Shown here: positions 48,168 to 59,668 of the stretch, piece after piece
How positions within the stretch are numbered: position 1 is the stretch's first letter
Layout of the letters: every line of letters starts with the position of its first letter
NCBI GenBank assembly: GCA_947172415.1
Contig: OX359189.1
Location: 3,424,501 to 3,488,500 of the forward strand
Direction of reading: 5' to 3'
DNA from: Chondrosia reniformis
Taxonomy: Eukaryota; Porifera; Demospongiae; Chondrillida; Chondrillidae
DNA: 64,000 bases
The notes under the pieces: generated by a model
Databases searched by the model: none
What the model saw: the letters and a program-made list of their open reading frames with translations, nothing else
Told to the model about the DNA's origin: nothing
Translations under genes and position numbers: made by a program

Positions 48168-50098
48168 TTTTTGGAGTGAGGGGGCGGAAAAGGGTCTGGT
48201 AACATTTCAATACCATTTCTGTACCAGCACCAGAATTCGGGTGTGGCCAATCAGATTACAGAATGCAAATGTAATGCAAAATAACGCCCAAGGGGATTAT
48301 GTGGTCCTTATAAATCAGCCGGATTATGCAGCTGTTTGCCTCTTTCATTCATTTACTTGATGAATCCTGCAGAAACTAGGTAGAAGATTGACCAAAGGTT
48401 TGAATGCGTGTAAATATGTAGTAATGGAGACGTTTACTGGCTAGTTTTACTATGTCCCTGTGACACACATTCAGTCTGAACGTTTCTGTCTGTATGCTGT
48501 TAGTAGCTATACAATGTATACTTCAAGTATTGAGCAACTCATTGGTTATTTGGATTTGTGTGACATGATGAAATTACTCAAGTTTTACAAGCAGCATATG
48601 TACAATACTGTTCACAGACATCACAACATTTACAGGAACCCATGATTAATAAACTATAAGCTTCAACAGAGTGTGACATGATAAAACTTCTACATAATGT
48701 ACTTTCGCAGCACTCTTTCATGGAACAGTCACACAATGCAAGATCCTTCTTGTGATAGCACTTGTTGTGTTGGGTTGCCATCTCTTCCTCCCCGGCAATT
48801 TCTTGCAAGGTATGCCTCCAAGTCTCGTGGTGGTGTATAACAGTTCAGACATCTTAGCAGTCCTCCCCCATTCCAGCATTTGTACAAACGAGTACTCTCA
48901 GTCTGATGTCTTCTTTTTTCATGCTCTTTTCAATGTGTTCCTTCACTATAGATACTGTGACATTAGAGTACATATCTACAAGACGAAAGCTGAGATATTT
49001 GGCGCCCCAATGGGATGGTTGAACTCCTTTCCAAGTTTGCAGCAAAAGTGCTCAGATGTTGGCGCAGTCTGACAGATTCTGACAGCAGATTAGCATATTT
49101 AGGAAACTCTGCCTTTCAACTTGTAACTGCTCCATGTAGGCAGATAGTATTATCTGGAAGGTCCCTGAACTGATCAAGGAGTAGCTAAAGTTTTCCCTTT
49201 CTGGTGACTGGAACATAGTGTATGTGTTTGTCATGCCCAATGTAGCAAAAATGGTATTACGAGTTTGTTTGGTAGCTGTAGCAGTTAGAGCCTTGACGTG
49301 CATATCTCCTTTCCTCAGACTATGTACATCGCATAGCCTCTTGAAGGCTTGACAAAATTGTTCACCCCTGCAGATAAGATAATATACACATGTAGTGCAG
49401 ACCACAGAGCTGGTTTATGGAAGTAGATACAATCACATCATACACTGATCATACACTGCAAATAATTTGTTGGCTCACCAAGTCTTGATGCAGTGTGCTT
49501 CATCGACAACAAAAGCACCAAATTTTCCTGCAGTTAATAGCATATACAAGAATTGCTATCAGTGGGTAGCTGTCTCACACAATTCATACACTGCATGTTA
49601 CTTAAGCAGAGTGTGCATTAGTATATAGATGTAGGTTGAACAGCACATCATGCAAATAGCACCTACACTTTTGCTTCCAGTTGCCCCTTGTCAGACTGAA
49701 GGGCCAGAATTTGTTGCAATCTCTCCTTGCGACTGACGTTTCCCTCTTATGGAAGTAACAACCGATTCTACATCAGCCTGCAGTTTGTATGTACCTCTCC
49801 AGTTGGCTGAAGCATCCTTTGCAGATGTGGATACGGTTGCCGACGCTCTCCTTCCGTTGCACCCTTCTGTTCTTCACGCTAGGAGTTTGCCCACATACCC
49901 AACAGGTGTCTGCTGACGAAGATGCTGTAGATCATGACGCAATTTGCTTTACAGGAGCGTATGAGGTGGGATTTATATCTTAACAAGTTGTACGTGTGAT
50001 TATGTGTATTCATTGGCTACTTCGCCTCCCAGGTACAAAAATGGTATTGCAATGTTACCAGACCCTTTTTCCGTCCCCTCACTCCAAAAACAACAGTG
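48168..50098. mobile_element. RecQ-helicase-carrying element with about 65-bp inverted ends
   Basis: The left end (48168-48236) and right end (50036-50098) are inverse copies over about 65 bp: tgtttttggagtgaggg, then cggaaaagggtctggtaaca, then caataccattt. Between them lies a minus-strand RecQ-like helicase remnant. No transposase is recognized, so the mover is unknown. No clear target duplication could be set. Confidence 0.65.
48590..49405 (-). pseudogene. RecQ-like DNA helicase remnant
   Basis: Segments on the minus strand: G-E-Q-F-C-Q-A-F-K-R-L-C-D-V, then V-K-A-L-T-A-T-A-T-K (helicase motif III-like T-A-T-A-T) near 49280; L-V-D-M-Y-S-N-V-T then V-L-V-C-T-N-A-G-M-G-E-D-C (motif V region, usually A-F-G-M-G-x-D-C) near 48860-48980; and a C-terminal Cys cluster C-K-C-C-D-V-C-E-Q-Y-C near 48600-48640. 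Motifs I and II are not found, and stops separate the pieces. The Cys cluster fits the zinc-binding part of RecQ proteins. Invertebrate genomes often have transposon-linked RecQ copies. Confidence 0.65.
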
Positions 50099-50115
50099 GA
50101 AATTAGTCTAATAAG

Positions 50116-50545
50116 TTGAATGAAGGCAAGTTGTGTGCATGTCTTTTAGTGACACAATGGCGGGTTCGAGTTGTGAACCAAATCGAATCGTATGACAGCA
50201 TATGCAGAGAAGACCTAGGTACGTACTTTGGAGGATGGTGTATCAGCGATTCGATATATGTAGGAAAGACTTCTAGTCAGATAGCGGAGTCGTTACATGT
50301 TGCTAAGACTAATATCCAGAGAACAGTGGCCTTGTTTGAAGAGACTGGAGATGTACAGAAGCAGAAGCGTGCCTCGAATGATGCAATGTCCAAGCTTTCA
50401 GAGATTGGTAAACTACTTATACTCGAATTAGTCATCGTTACACCGGGTATCTATCTCAGGGAAATCAAGGGAGAGTTGAGATGAGATTTAGGTATATCAC
50501 CTAAGGTTAATGTTGGCTGGGTGATCTTTCCAATCCATCCTAATT
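50116..50545 (+). pseudogene. Tc1/mariner-like transposase N-terminal fragment
   Basis: After a weak start, the frame reads Y-V-G-K-T-S-S-Q-I-A-E-S-L-H-V-A-K-T-N-I-Q-R-T-V, an HTH typical of Tc1-type transposases, then E-E-T-G-D-V-Q-K, L-I-L-E-L-V-I and P-G-I-Y-L-R-E-I, a stop at 50484 and D-L-G-I-S-P-K-V-N-V. The DDE domain is not seen. It starts 18 bp after the right end of the RecQ element. Confidence 0.65.
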
Positions 50546-51253
50546 GAGAGATGAAAGCATTTTAACACTCTTAACACAGCATACATGCACAACTGTTGGT
50601 TTCTTACCTTTGTAATCTTCATTGGGTCATCCCCCAGTGTCCCAGAATTGCATTCAATTGCATTGAATTACATTAACCTTCACAATAGCATCTTTATCTG
50701 CACTAATTAACATGCTGAGTTTTAAGATCAACATAAATTAATTACATTTTAGGCTGTCATTTGTATTAACTACACTCATAACCACCTTATTTAATATTTT
50801 TTGCTGAAATATATATGTTGTATATTATATAGGACTACAGCTGGAAGATCAGCTTCTGGCCAAAGATAATAATAATTAGTGTTGGGCTGTATAATGGTCA
50901 GGTGGTATATAACAATAATGGAGGTCATGATAATTGATATTCCTGTAGTTATTGTTATACCTTTGAACGGGTTAAGCAGTAAAATTGAGCAAATGAGGGT
51001 CCAAAGTGTATGATATAATTATATACTACGCTTACTGCTCGCAGTTTCTTCACGAGTCGTGTATCCATACTAGACTAACGCTAATGACTTCAGCCATCTT
51101 GTTGTAATCAGGCTTGCACATGGTTCCAGAATTATTCTGTGCATTCATACAGGTTCACCAACCATGTGTCAGAAAGATGGCTGAAGTCGGTAGCACTAGT
51201 TTAGATATACAACTCTGAAGAAACTGGCCGTCACCTGAACGTGTGAATGTTCT

Positions 51254-53015
51254 GGATCGTCCATAGTATACAGACACAGCCATTGTTTGAATAGATGACG
51301 TCACAGGAAGTGACGTCATGTTACATAACACACCATGATGTCACTGTGTAGGCCAGGGTATGTCGTGTTCAGTTATATGGTCACGTAGTGTTGATTGAAA
51401 TGATCAAAAATGACAATGAGCACAGAGAACAGGTGAAAAATGAGTGTTTTGAAATGATAATGACCAATATAGAAGGGATTAAAAAGTGAGAAGCAAAAAC
51501 GTTTGATTTAAACAGGATATTGATCAGAAATGTCGCGAATGATGTTAAATGTTTGAGTTGCTGTCCTTCCATGATGTTCCCGCCACATGAATTCGTCCAG
51601 GTAGCTTGGGATCATATGCTCATGGCAGCCTTTCATACGCTTGATTTTTGTCTTGCTTCTATTCCTATATGATTCAATATTTTGGGTATGCGTCCCTGTG
51701 GTTGTGTTAACAAACTCTACAGAATGGTTAACAGTCTGATGAGCAGATACATTTGGCAGGAACTGTACATTGTTGTAAGCTGCCCACTGGTTGCTGTGAA
51801 TGATCGTACCAGGTGCTGTGTGTGCCTGGATGATGGGTAGAAGGGTAGCAGCATCACGTTGTTGTACCACCTGCATGTACCCAATGGATAGTGTGAACAA
51901 TGTGTCTACCAAACCGAACACCCACACTTCATAATGGGTGGCTCTTCCGCAATGGTGCTATGTATTGAGACAAGTGTTATATCATCAGCATAGTAATCCA
52001 CGTGCCCAACTGACCTTTGGTTTATGTCTATACAATGATTCATCAATCTGTACTATTATTCCTGGTCCTCCCAGTACGATTGGCTGCTGCAATAACATGG
52101 TTGAGCACACATCTCGGAAGTATTGGTAGGCCTGGATGGCTGTAGTCATTGTCACCTGTGCCTCCTCTGAGGCATCAGAGACAGGATATTCCCGTACCCA
52201 CCAATAAAGTAGTAGGAGCCACTTCTGCAGTGTTATTTTGGACTTTGAAAAGAAGCTCCCTTCGTGAATGGATGTGCATTTATGACACTGGGGGCAGCGC
52301 CACCTTCCAGGACAACAGGACAGAATTTATGATCCCTGAATTCTTTTCTTATTACATGTATGCAAATATGTATGTGTGTATGTATTATTACTCTCTGTAT
52401 TTCTGCTCATTGTCAGTCATTAGCATGCTATGCTTATTAATTAATTAATTATGTAAACAAACAATGACTAGTTATGTAAACAGTTATCCCACCTGCTGCC
52501 ATCACTGATGTCAGTTCTGTTACTGACTACCATGGCAGTGGCACAAGATGGGCAGGTCTTGGAGGAAGCCAAGAGTTGCTTCCCCTGCATCCATTGTATG
52601 ATGCCCTGCTGGTTGGAAGATGATCTGGCCCAGCTCCAGGATAGACATGATCCGCCCAAATACGTTTAAAGAACCCGCCTAATTAACACTTATTGCATTT
52701 CGCACGTCAGCTGATAAAGCAATTACAGAGTAATGTATTCAATTCTGTATAAAAAGCTCTGTACACAATAATGTTCTGTAATATAGCTATGCAATGCCTG
52801 GAACATCCTGCAGAAAGGAAAAACGTCAAGTGTAACAACTAAAGTGCAATAACAAAAGAGAGAAGTGGTTGATGCGTCTTATAAACTCAAAACTGTCCCG
52901 CTTCTTTGCAAAACTGTTGGCGATTACTAGGCGAGTGTGTCATATGACATGACATCACTTCCTGTGACGTCATTTGTTCGAAAAAATGGCCATGTCCATA
53001 TACTATTGATGATCC
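51254..53015 (-). mobile_element. Merlin element, 1762 bp, 8-bp target duplication
   Basis: The termini start GGATCGTCCATAGTATA and the right end is its inverse (...TACTATTGATGATCC), with similarity for about 100 bp including tgacgtcacaggaagtgacg. The flanking 8 bp are AATGTTCT on both sides (51246-51253 and 53016-53023), exact. Merlin elements make 8-9 bp duplications and encode an IS1016/ISXO2-like transposase, which is present on the minus strand. Confidence 0.88.
51510..52659 (-). pseudogene. Merlin (ISXO2-like) transposase
   Basis: In order on the minus strand: an N-terminal zinc ribbon part (I-I-Q-W-M-Q-G-K-Q-L-L, then T-C-P-S-C-A-T-A-M-V, near 52550-52600); T-L-Q-K-W-L-L-L-L-Y-W-W (near 52210); I-V-Q-I-D-E-S-L-Y-R-H-K-P-K (first catalytic Asp with D-E-S) near 52030; W-V-F-G-L-V-D-T; T-I-H-S-N-Q-W-A-A-Y (second catalytic position, Asn in place of Asp), N-H-S-V-E-F-V; and H-T-Q-N-I-E-S-Y-R-N-R-S-K then Y-L-D-E-F-M-W-R-E. 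The Asp-to-Asn change and frame breaks near 51960 and 52400 suggest it is inactive. Confidence 0.8.
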
Positions 53016-53023
53016 AATGTTCT

Positions 53024-54040
53024 TATGTTCCTAGCTGACATCATGTCTTGATTTTAAGCTTGAATGATTACATATACAATATCATATTTTCATACTTTAT
53101 GACAACGTTTCTTGTTTCAATGTCATGATAAATGCAATAATTGTGATATTTCATGCACAGGATTATCAAACTGTACTTTTCAATACTGCCCAACACTAGT
53201 AATAACGATAATATTTTTCTTTGTTTTTCAGCAAGTATGGAACGCTTTTCAGTCATCCAAAGTTTTTCATTTTTAATCACAGAGGGAACATAACCAGAGC
53301 AGTAAAATGATCTTATGATTGTTTTGCTTGTGTAAAGAATTCTGTTATGTTACAGCCTTAATCACATACATATGTAATGTATTTACCATCATTTCATGAT
53401 TGAATTCACACAGTTTTTTTTAGTTTAATCATTTGCATGTAAAATTATTTACAAAATACATGTCTCTAGTTATCTAGAGAGCTCAAATTTAACCTTGTAA
53501 GTATACAGGTAAGCATATTTTCATTTTCAGAAAACCTAATCATGTCACAGAGTCATATTAACATTATATGTATATATGTAATTAGCAGCTACTATATATG
53601 GAGACCTTAGTCACTTGGCTGGTATAGATTATCTACAGTGCAGTACAAAATACTCTGAATCCTAGAATATATAACTATAATTAAGTTTAAGTTCTAATTT
53701 AGTCGATCACTGCAACTGATACTAGTAGATCAGTATATTTAACCTTTACATGGTATAGTCCAGTTGCACCACAATTCCAACTCTTTTCCTCCCCAACACT
53801 GCATCACTTACTGCACTCTTTAATATTCAACTTTTAATTGCATTATTCTATTCACATTTCAATATCATATACATATAATATATAATATAGTGAGACTCAT
53901 TCCGGAATATTTGAATAGCATATTTAGATATATTCAATTAGTAACTCAGGTGTAACTCTCTTCCAGCCAGAGACAAATGAACATTCAGATAATTTACAAT
54001 CTTAGTCAATTACAATCAATTACAATCAATCCAGACATAC
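53024..54040. other. Interval without recognized genes
   Basis: AT-rich sequence between the Merlin element and the inverted repeat. A 'tttgtttttcag' acceptor-like site at 53220-53231 and a GTAAGT-like donor near 53500 could mark a short exon of the downstream SNARE, but I could not read a convincing frame. Confidence 0.4.
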
Positions 54041-54049
54041 AGGCCTTTA

Positions 54050-55585
54050 ATTTATTTCATGAACAATGTCCCTTGTGTGCAAGTTACCAAATTGTCTCTC
54101 ACCCTGTTGTTTATGTGAATGCATGCAAGCAACCAACGGTACTCCTAGCTCACACTCAAGGCAAGTCAAATCTGCGGTGATTATTGGCTAAGACCCCCTG
54201 GAATTTTTGCTGATAATGGCATGTAGATGCATCATCTTCAGTCTATACTAAGGTGTGAAAAGGTAATTGGAAGGCCATGCGTTTAACCTTATATGATCTG
54301 TAGAGACTACTACTCTGTATGTAGCAGTTGAGAATTTCAGTGTGGCTAAAGTCTTGTAGCGTTTAATATGCCTGATTGTGATTATTTTGGGAGTCATTTC
54401 CATCTGTATTATATTATATACCTCAGTGTGATTATCTTGGGAGTCACTTGCATCCGTGTATATATTTGTAACTTGTACTATATATATATATTGTCATATG
54501 ATGTCCCTTGTGTACAAGTTACAAAATGGTCTCTAACCCTGTTGATTATGCGAATGCATGCAACCAACCATCGGTATTCTTAGCTCACTCACAAGGCAAA
54601 TCAAATCTGCTGTGTACATGGTTATTAGCTGAGACTCTTTAGAAACGAGGGGGTGACGTTTTCGAATGTCACAAGATTCACTAAATGTTTACAGAGCGAC
54701 ATACAAGAGGTGTTGGTGACGCACTAGAGAACCATCATAAAACATCACCAGATTGCGCAATTGTAACCTTGAATTCTTCATTATTATCTTGATTATTTTG
54801 CTCATTTAATTAAGCAAAACTTCGCCAGACGTTTCCTATGCACATGTACCAGGATATATGTTGGTTTCACAGTTATCTGACAAATTGAAAATTTTTATTA
54901 ATATAACACTTGGTTTGAATATAAATTTTCCATAGGTTTTCTATAGTCCTATGGCCTTTTATATGCAGACTTTGTCCTCTGTTTTCTAACAAACAGAGGC
55001 CTAAATAAGAGATCCCTTAATTTAAAAGGAGTTTTATACCCTATGCTTTATGATGACTTGCCCATTTGTTTCTATATAGATCCTTTCTTGGAGCCATATG
55101 AATTATTTAATTAAATTATTTATTTATTTATTTAGATTACCTTAGTATATTGTAACTTGCACTGTATATAGTTAAAAATCCAAGTGACCCCTAGGATAAT
55201 CAGTATTTTAAATAGTACGTATAGTTACAGGCTTTGAAATCCTCAACCACTGCATAGAGAGTAGTATTTGATACAGATCATCCAATAGCAAGCTAGAACA
55301 CATGTACATTGCCTACCAATTACCTTTTCACACCTTAGTATAGACTGAAGATGATGCATCTGCATGCCATATGTATCAACAAAGGTTCCAGTTTTAAAGG
55401 GGTCTCAGCTAATGATCACAGCAGATTTGATTTGCATTGTGAGGGAGCTAAGAATACCGACGGTCGGTTGCATGCATGCATTCGCATAATCAACAGGGTT
55501 AGAGACCATTTTGTAACTTGTACGCAAGGACATAAAAGGCCATGCAAGGCCTTTATTATACGTATGTCATATGATGTCCCTTGCT
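54050..55585. mobile_element. Inverted-repeat element with three copies of a 150-240 bp unit
   Basis: The left arm (54050-54285) and right arm (55312-55585, inverted) share 'gtctctaaccctgttgatta', 'gcatgcaaccaaccatcggt', and 'agatgcatcatcttcagtct'. A third, direct copy lies at 54490-54640. Unit ends 'caaggcctttattat' type sequences. No transposase ORF. Confidence 0.65.
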
Positions 55586-55611
55586 TTCCATTCAGTTTAT
55601 TTTTCTGTTAG

Positions 55612-55782
55612 GTAATTGACCATGCGTCTGTTAAAGCTGACAAGAACATTGATAATTTGGAACATGAGACTGAGAGGATCCAGGAACAAAGGAAAAGAAG
55701 CTATTCGTGGACAATTTTGATTTTTTTACTGCTTGTCTTTGCAACATTTCTAGGCATGGTGATGTTTATTAAAATAACATAA
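55612..55782 (+). CDS. Terminal exon of a SNARE protein, USE1-like
   Basis: After ttttctgttag, 57 codons to TAA in phase 0. The frame reads V-I-D-H-A-S-V-K-A-D-K-N-I-D-N-L, E-H-E-T-E-R-I-Q-E-Q-R-K-R-S-Y-S-W and then a C-terminal TM helix (T-I-L-I-F-L-L-L-V-F-A-T-F-L-G-M-V-M-F-I) and K-I-T. This is the tail-anchor layout of USE1, the SNARE of Golgi-to-ER transport: A-D-x-N-x3-L-x3-(T)-E-R, then S-x-x-W before the TM. Upstream exons were not found in the window. Other tail-anchored SNAREs (for example Sec20) fit less well. Confidence 0.6.
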   Translation, partial: VIDHASVKADKNIDNLEHETERIQEQRKRSYSWTILIFLLLVFATFLGMVMFIKIT

Positions 55783-55786
55783 TGTA

Positions 55787-55875
55787 TATGTTTTGGCATT
55801 TAGAAAAGCGTGCATTCATGGCTGCAAATAACCGAAAATTGCTTCGTTGGTGATTTATGAGGTGTTGCTTGCTAA
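55787..55875. repeat. Short copy of the dispersed repeat family
   Basis: 'gttttggcatttagaaaagc' to 'gatttatgaggtgttgct' matches 40230-40320. It begins five bases after the SNARE stop codon, so the 3' UTR or polyadenylation site of that gene may be repeat-derived. Confidence 0.6.
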
Positions 55876-56624
55876 TATATTGGAACTAGCCATTAAAAGA
55901 GGAATACTCCAGGAAGTGCATTGTGCAATCATTTCCCACAAAACTATATAAATTGTGCAATATCACAATTACATAAATATGGCTGTACAGCACCATATAT
56001 ATGATCACTATCAGCAGTATATAGTAGCATGTACGTAATATTGGTAGTATCTACAGCAGTAATACAGCAGTTGTATATAGTAGTTGAAAGTGACTGTAGC
56101 AATTTTTAATAAATCTATAGAAACTTGTTTAGTAATTATTATGAAGCAAATTTTTGAAAATGTTAATGTTACTATTTAATAGAATATTCATGCACAGTGT
56201 TTCCTTCCTCCGCTTTTGATCTTTTTCAAGTTCTTCTTTGTCTTACCCTTTCACTTTGACTCTATTAACAAAATTAGCATACACAATGTGCCCATAAATA
56301 CAAATAATTCATACCACCATTTATAGTGTGACCATCATGTACATCATATATATGCAGTTCTAACAATGAACAGCATCAATGTAGTTTGTAGTTCATGATC
56401 ACTGTTCTATATACATCATCATCCAAAATATTCCCTGTAGGGCATAAAGTTACTCTAAACCCTGGTACTATAGTGTTGCTTCTTGTCTGCCTTTTCGATG
56501 ATATTACAGCATCATCAGGCAATCTGATCTTCCTCTTTTTGGATTCTTAGATGTAGATGTTGTCCATAACTATTAACATAATATGAGAGCTCACTTCTTT
56601 TCAGCAATATGTAGGACTGTGCCT

Positions 56625-56835
56625 GTTCTTCTCTTCTTCTTCCTTCCTCTCCTCCTTTTCCTTCGTTTTTCTCTTCTCTTGTTTCTTCCCTACATCTTCT
56701 TTTACTCTTCTTCCTTCTTTTTCCTCTCCTCTTCTTCCCAGAGTCTCCTCTTCTTCTTTCATTTTCCTCTCTTCTTCCTTCTCTTTCCTCTCCTCTCCTT
56801 CCTTTATTTTCCTCTCTTCTTAATTCCTTCTTTAA
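56625..56835. repeat. Polypyrimidine tract (CT-rich, about 200 bp)
   Basis: An almost uninterrupted run of C and T (ttcttcttccttcctctcc type) on the plus strand. It produces long but meaningless ORFs on both strands (Ser/Phe/Leu-rich plus, Arg/Glu-rich minus). Such tracts can adopt triplex (H-DNA) structure. Confidence 0.8.
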
Positions 56836-57474
56836 TGGAGAAAACAAAGGAGACAAGTGATGAACAAATGCTTTGGATGGTACATACACAATTGAAGACA
56901 GTGTCAGGAATTTTTACTTTACAACAAACAGTCAACTCCTTTACACCATCCACTCCTTTAGCATCAAATGCTTCCCTGCAGCACCAACCCCGGTTCCATT
57001 CAGCTAGAAAATGTAGTACAACAACAAGAATGGCACTGGAAAAACCTAATTGTTTTCACAGCAAATGCTTGCATGACTGCTATTCCAATTCTAATGGTGC
57101 CGCTTGGCTGTTATTCTGAAAATGAACTGCTAAATATGGCATGACTTGTGCTGAGCTTGTCCTAAAACAATGCCAACTGGAACATTCTATCTCTATCTTA
57201 CAGTACTATGTTAAAAATAGTGAGATATTCTCAACTAGATCAACTTATTGTGGCAGTATTCATCACTTTTACCATATACATACCTTTTACAGAATAGGCA
57301 TATAGCATGTATATAGGAAAATGGTATCTTAGATTTTTCATAGTGTGAATATCTCACTTTCTTTTTAACAGGGTAGGCAATCATAAACAAAAATAACAAG
57401 TAAACATTAAAAACTGAATCTAGAAGTATAGGTATGGCAGTGCTGCAAGATAGACTGGTACAAAACACTTAACA

Positions 57475-58625
57475 AAACAAGACATTGATCCTGTGGTAAG
57501 TCTAACAATACAGAAGTGGCCATGGCATACTAAAACATTATTCATACACATCACTTCTGTGTTTGGGCTCACCAAGAATGATAGGCTTTGATAGCTGCAT
57601 GAAGTAGGGATGGTATAGGTTTGGCAGAAATTTATTCAAACTTTGGGTAGCCTATTCCCTAGTTAGTAAAAATTAGTCACAATTTAGAACTTGCATAAGT
57701 TCACATGCTAGTACTATTCATTTGAAATGAAGAAAACAATTTCAGAAATTATTAACCATTGCAATGCAAAGGTTGAGGACATTGAAACACACTTTGACAT
57801 CTAGAAAATCATGGATAAATGACTGCAAAATTGCTTTGTTGCTGATTTATGTAATGAAAATACATTGAATAGGGCGGTCATGCTACAGTTTGTAGTGGCT
57901 ATTCTACGGGCAAACTGTATGAAACACTTTCAGGATTCCTTTGACTATATACCACAAATTCCTTTATAGTAGCTATAGATCCTAAGAATGGAAATGGCTG
58001 CAAATATGTACTTTCATTGGCCTGGACTGAGATAGAGAACTCTAACAAATGATTCCAGTCTGACTTGAAGATAATTATAACTAGCTGGTCTAGACTTGTC
58101 TTATATACACATACAATGTAGCTACATACAGCATAGGTTTAGTAAAATTAATACGACTCCATTAAGGATAAATTCCAATTTAAAACTATTATATACAAAA
58201 TATTAACTGCATGTCAAGCCTGAAGGTGTGCATAATTAATAAACTGCAAGTGCTTCCTCTAGTTGACACTTGGTTGGGAAAAATGTAGGAAAAAATGATT
58301 GCTCAAACAACAATTCTATAGTTTGTTCTTTAAAAGTGCATGATTATAAGGAATGCATACACACTGAATATTAGTTATCCCATGCATATGCGTACCTTCC
58401 TTTTCCTTTTAGGTAATGGATAATATAATAGAGGTTCCACTGTAATTCCCCTTAACCATCTGTATGTACCATAATGTTAGGTAATTATACCTGAACGCCG
58501 CCATTTGCAAAACGATGTATACAAGAGCCCTGCTTGTAGGATTCATGCATAAATAATGTTTCACTGTGCGATATCCCTTTCTTGTTTCTGTGCTTTTTGT
58601 GCCATCCCTACATCTACTATTTTTG
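57475..58625. repeat. Long copy of the dispersed palindromic repeat family
   Basis: Starts with 'aatacagaagtggccatggc' and 'cacatcacttctgtgtttgg' (compare 39400-39460), continues with 'gggtagcctattccctagtt' (compare 40058) and ends near 'gtgccatccctacatctact' (compare 39620). It is about 1.1 kb, so it is the longest copy here and may be near full length. Confidence 0.55.
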
Positions 58626-58789
58626 TAGAAAATTTTTAATGTTCTCTAGTTTATATACTTACCGTAGTTCTATAAATGTATATGTGTGGTATTTAATTAT
58701 GCTATATATGCGAGTGACTACTGAAGCGCCTAATTTAATTTCGCACTTGATTTAACCGTACAAAAAATTCTTACACCTTAACATTTAAG

Positions 58790-59030
58790 AACGATTTACT
58801 GGCACTCCTAAAGTATTTTAAGATCACGCTACCGACTCCAAAAGAGACAGGAATCGGCGAGAAAGCTACAAAGGAAGCGAATGCTGCCGTATCACGATTG
58901 ACAAGTCCACAGAGAGAATATTTTAAACGGAAGGCTTATTATACGGCCTTCAGCGATGAACAAAGATCTAGAGCTGCTAGCTGCTGAAAACAGCAATGCT
59001 GCAGCAATCTTTCAAATCGCATAATTAAAA
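58790..59030 (+). pseudogene. Transposon protein N-terminal fragment
   Basis: I-T-L-P-T-P-K-E-T-G-I-G-E-K-A-T-K-E-A-N-A-A-V, then Y-Y-T-A-F-S-D-E-Q-R-S-R, a frameshift, and L-A-A-E-N-S-N-A-A-A-I. This start is common to a repeated invertebrate family whose later part is a pogo/CENP-B-like transposase (from memory of the family; not verified). Only the N-terminal 75 codons remain. Confidence 0.5.
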
Positions 59031-59668
59031 AATGCCTAAATTGCATAATTTATTACCTGTATAATTATAACTACGGTATAATAGGTATACAACACAATAC
59101 AAATTGGAATAACTAGATATATTCGTCAGTGCTTCCACTAATATTTTTCATGAGGTGTATACTTAATAATTACCTTAAAGTAAAAAAATACAAAAAAATA
59201 TAATTTAAAAACAGGAACCCCAGGCATCGGGGCAGAAACTTATGGGCCACAACATCACTAAAAACACATACAGCTAGGTCCTACAAGAAGTAATTATATT
59301 AAGGAACAATCCAGGTATAATAATCTAACAATTGCTAGAGGGTGAGGTGTACCAAGAGAAATACATACATGCAGAGACATGCATCATGCAAACCAAGGGC
59401 GTCTCAAGAAACAATAATAATTTGACCCTTTCCAGGTCGCAGACCACTTAAATGACTCTTGACTTATCATAAAAAAATTTCATAAAATCAAGTCAAATCG
59501 ATATGATCAATATTCACCGAGATGTAATTCGTCAAAGAAGTACGGGAGTAATATGCCACAAAATCGTTTCCATATCGTGACAAATAAAGCATCTTTATGG
59601 TAATATGTATCTCAAAATTTTGTCAAGTTACAAGATGAAAAATCGACTGTAACTTTAACGACTTTTTA

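Noticed and set aside
56515..57119. Coding ORFs on both strands across the pyrimidine tract
   Set aside because: Extreme composition (Phe/Leu/Ser on one strand, Arg/Glu/Lys on the other) is a by-product of CT-rich DNA.
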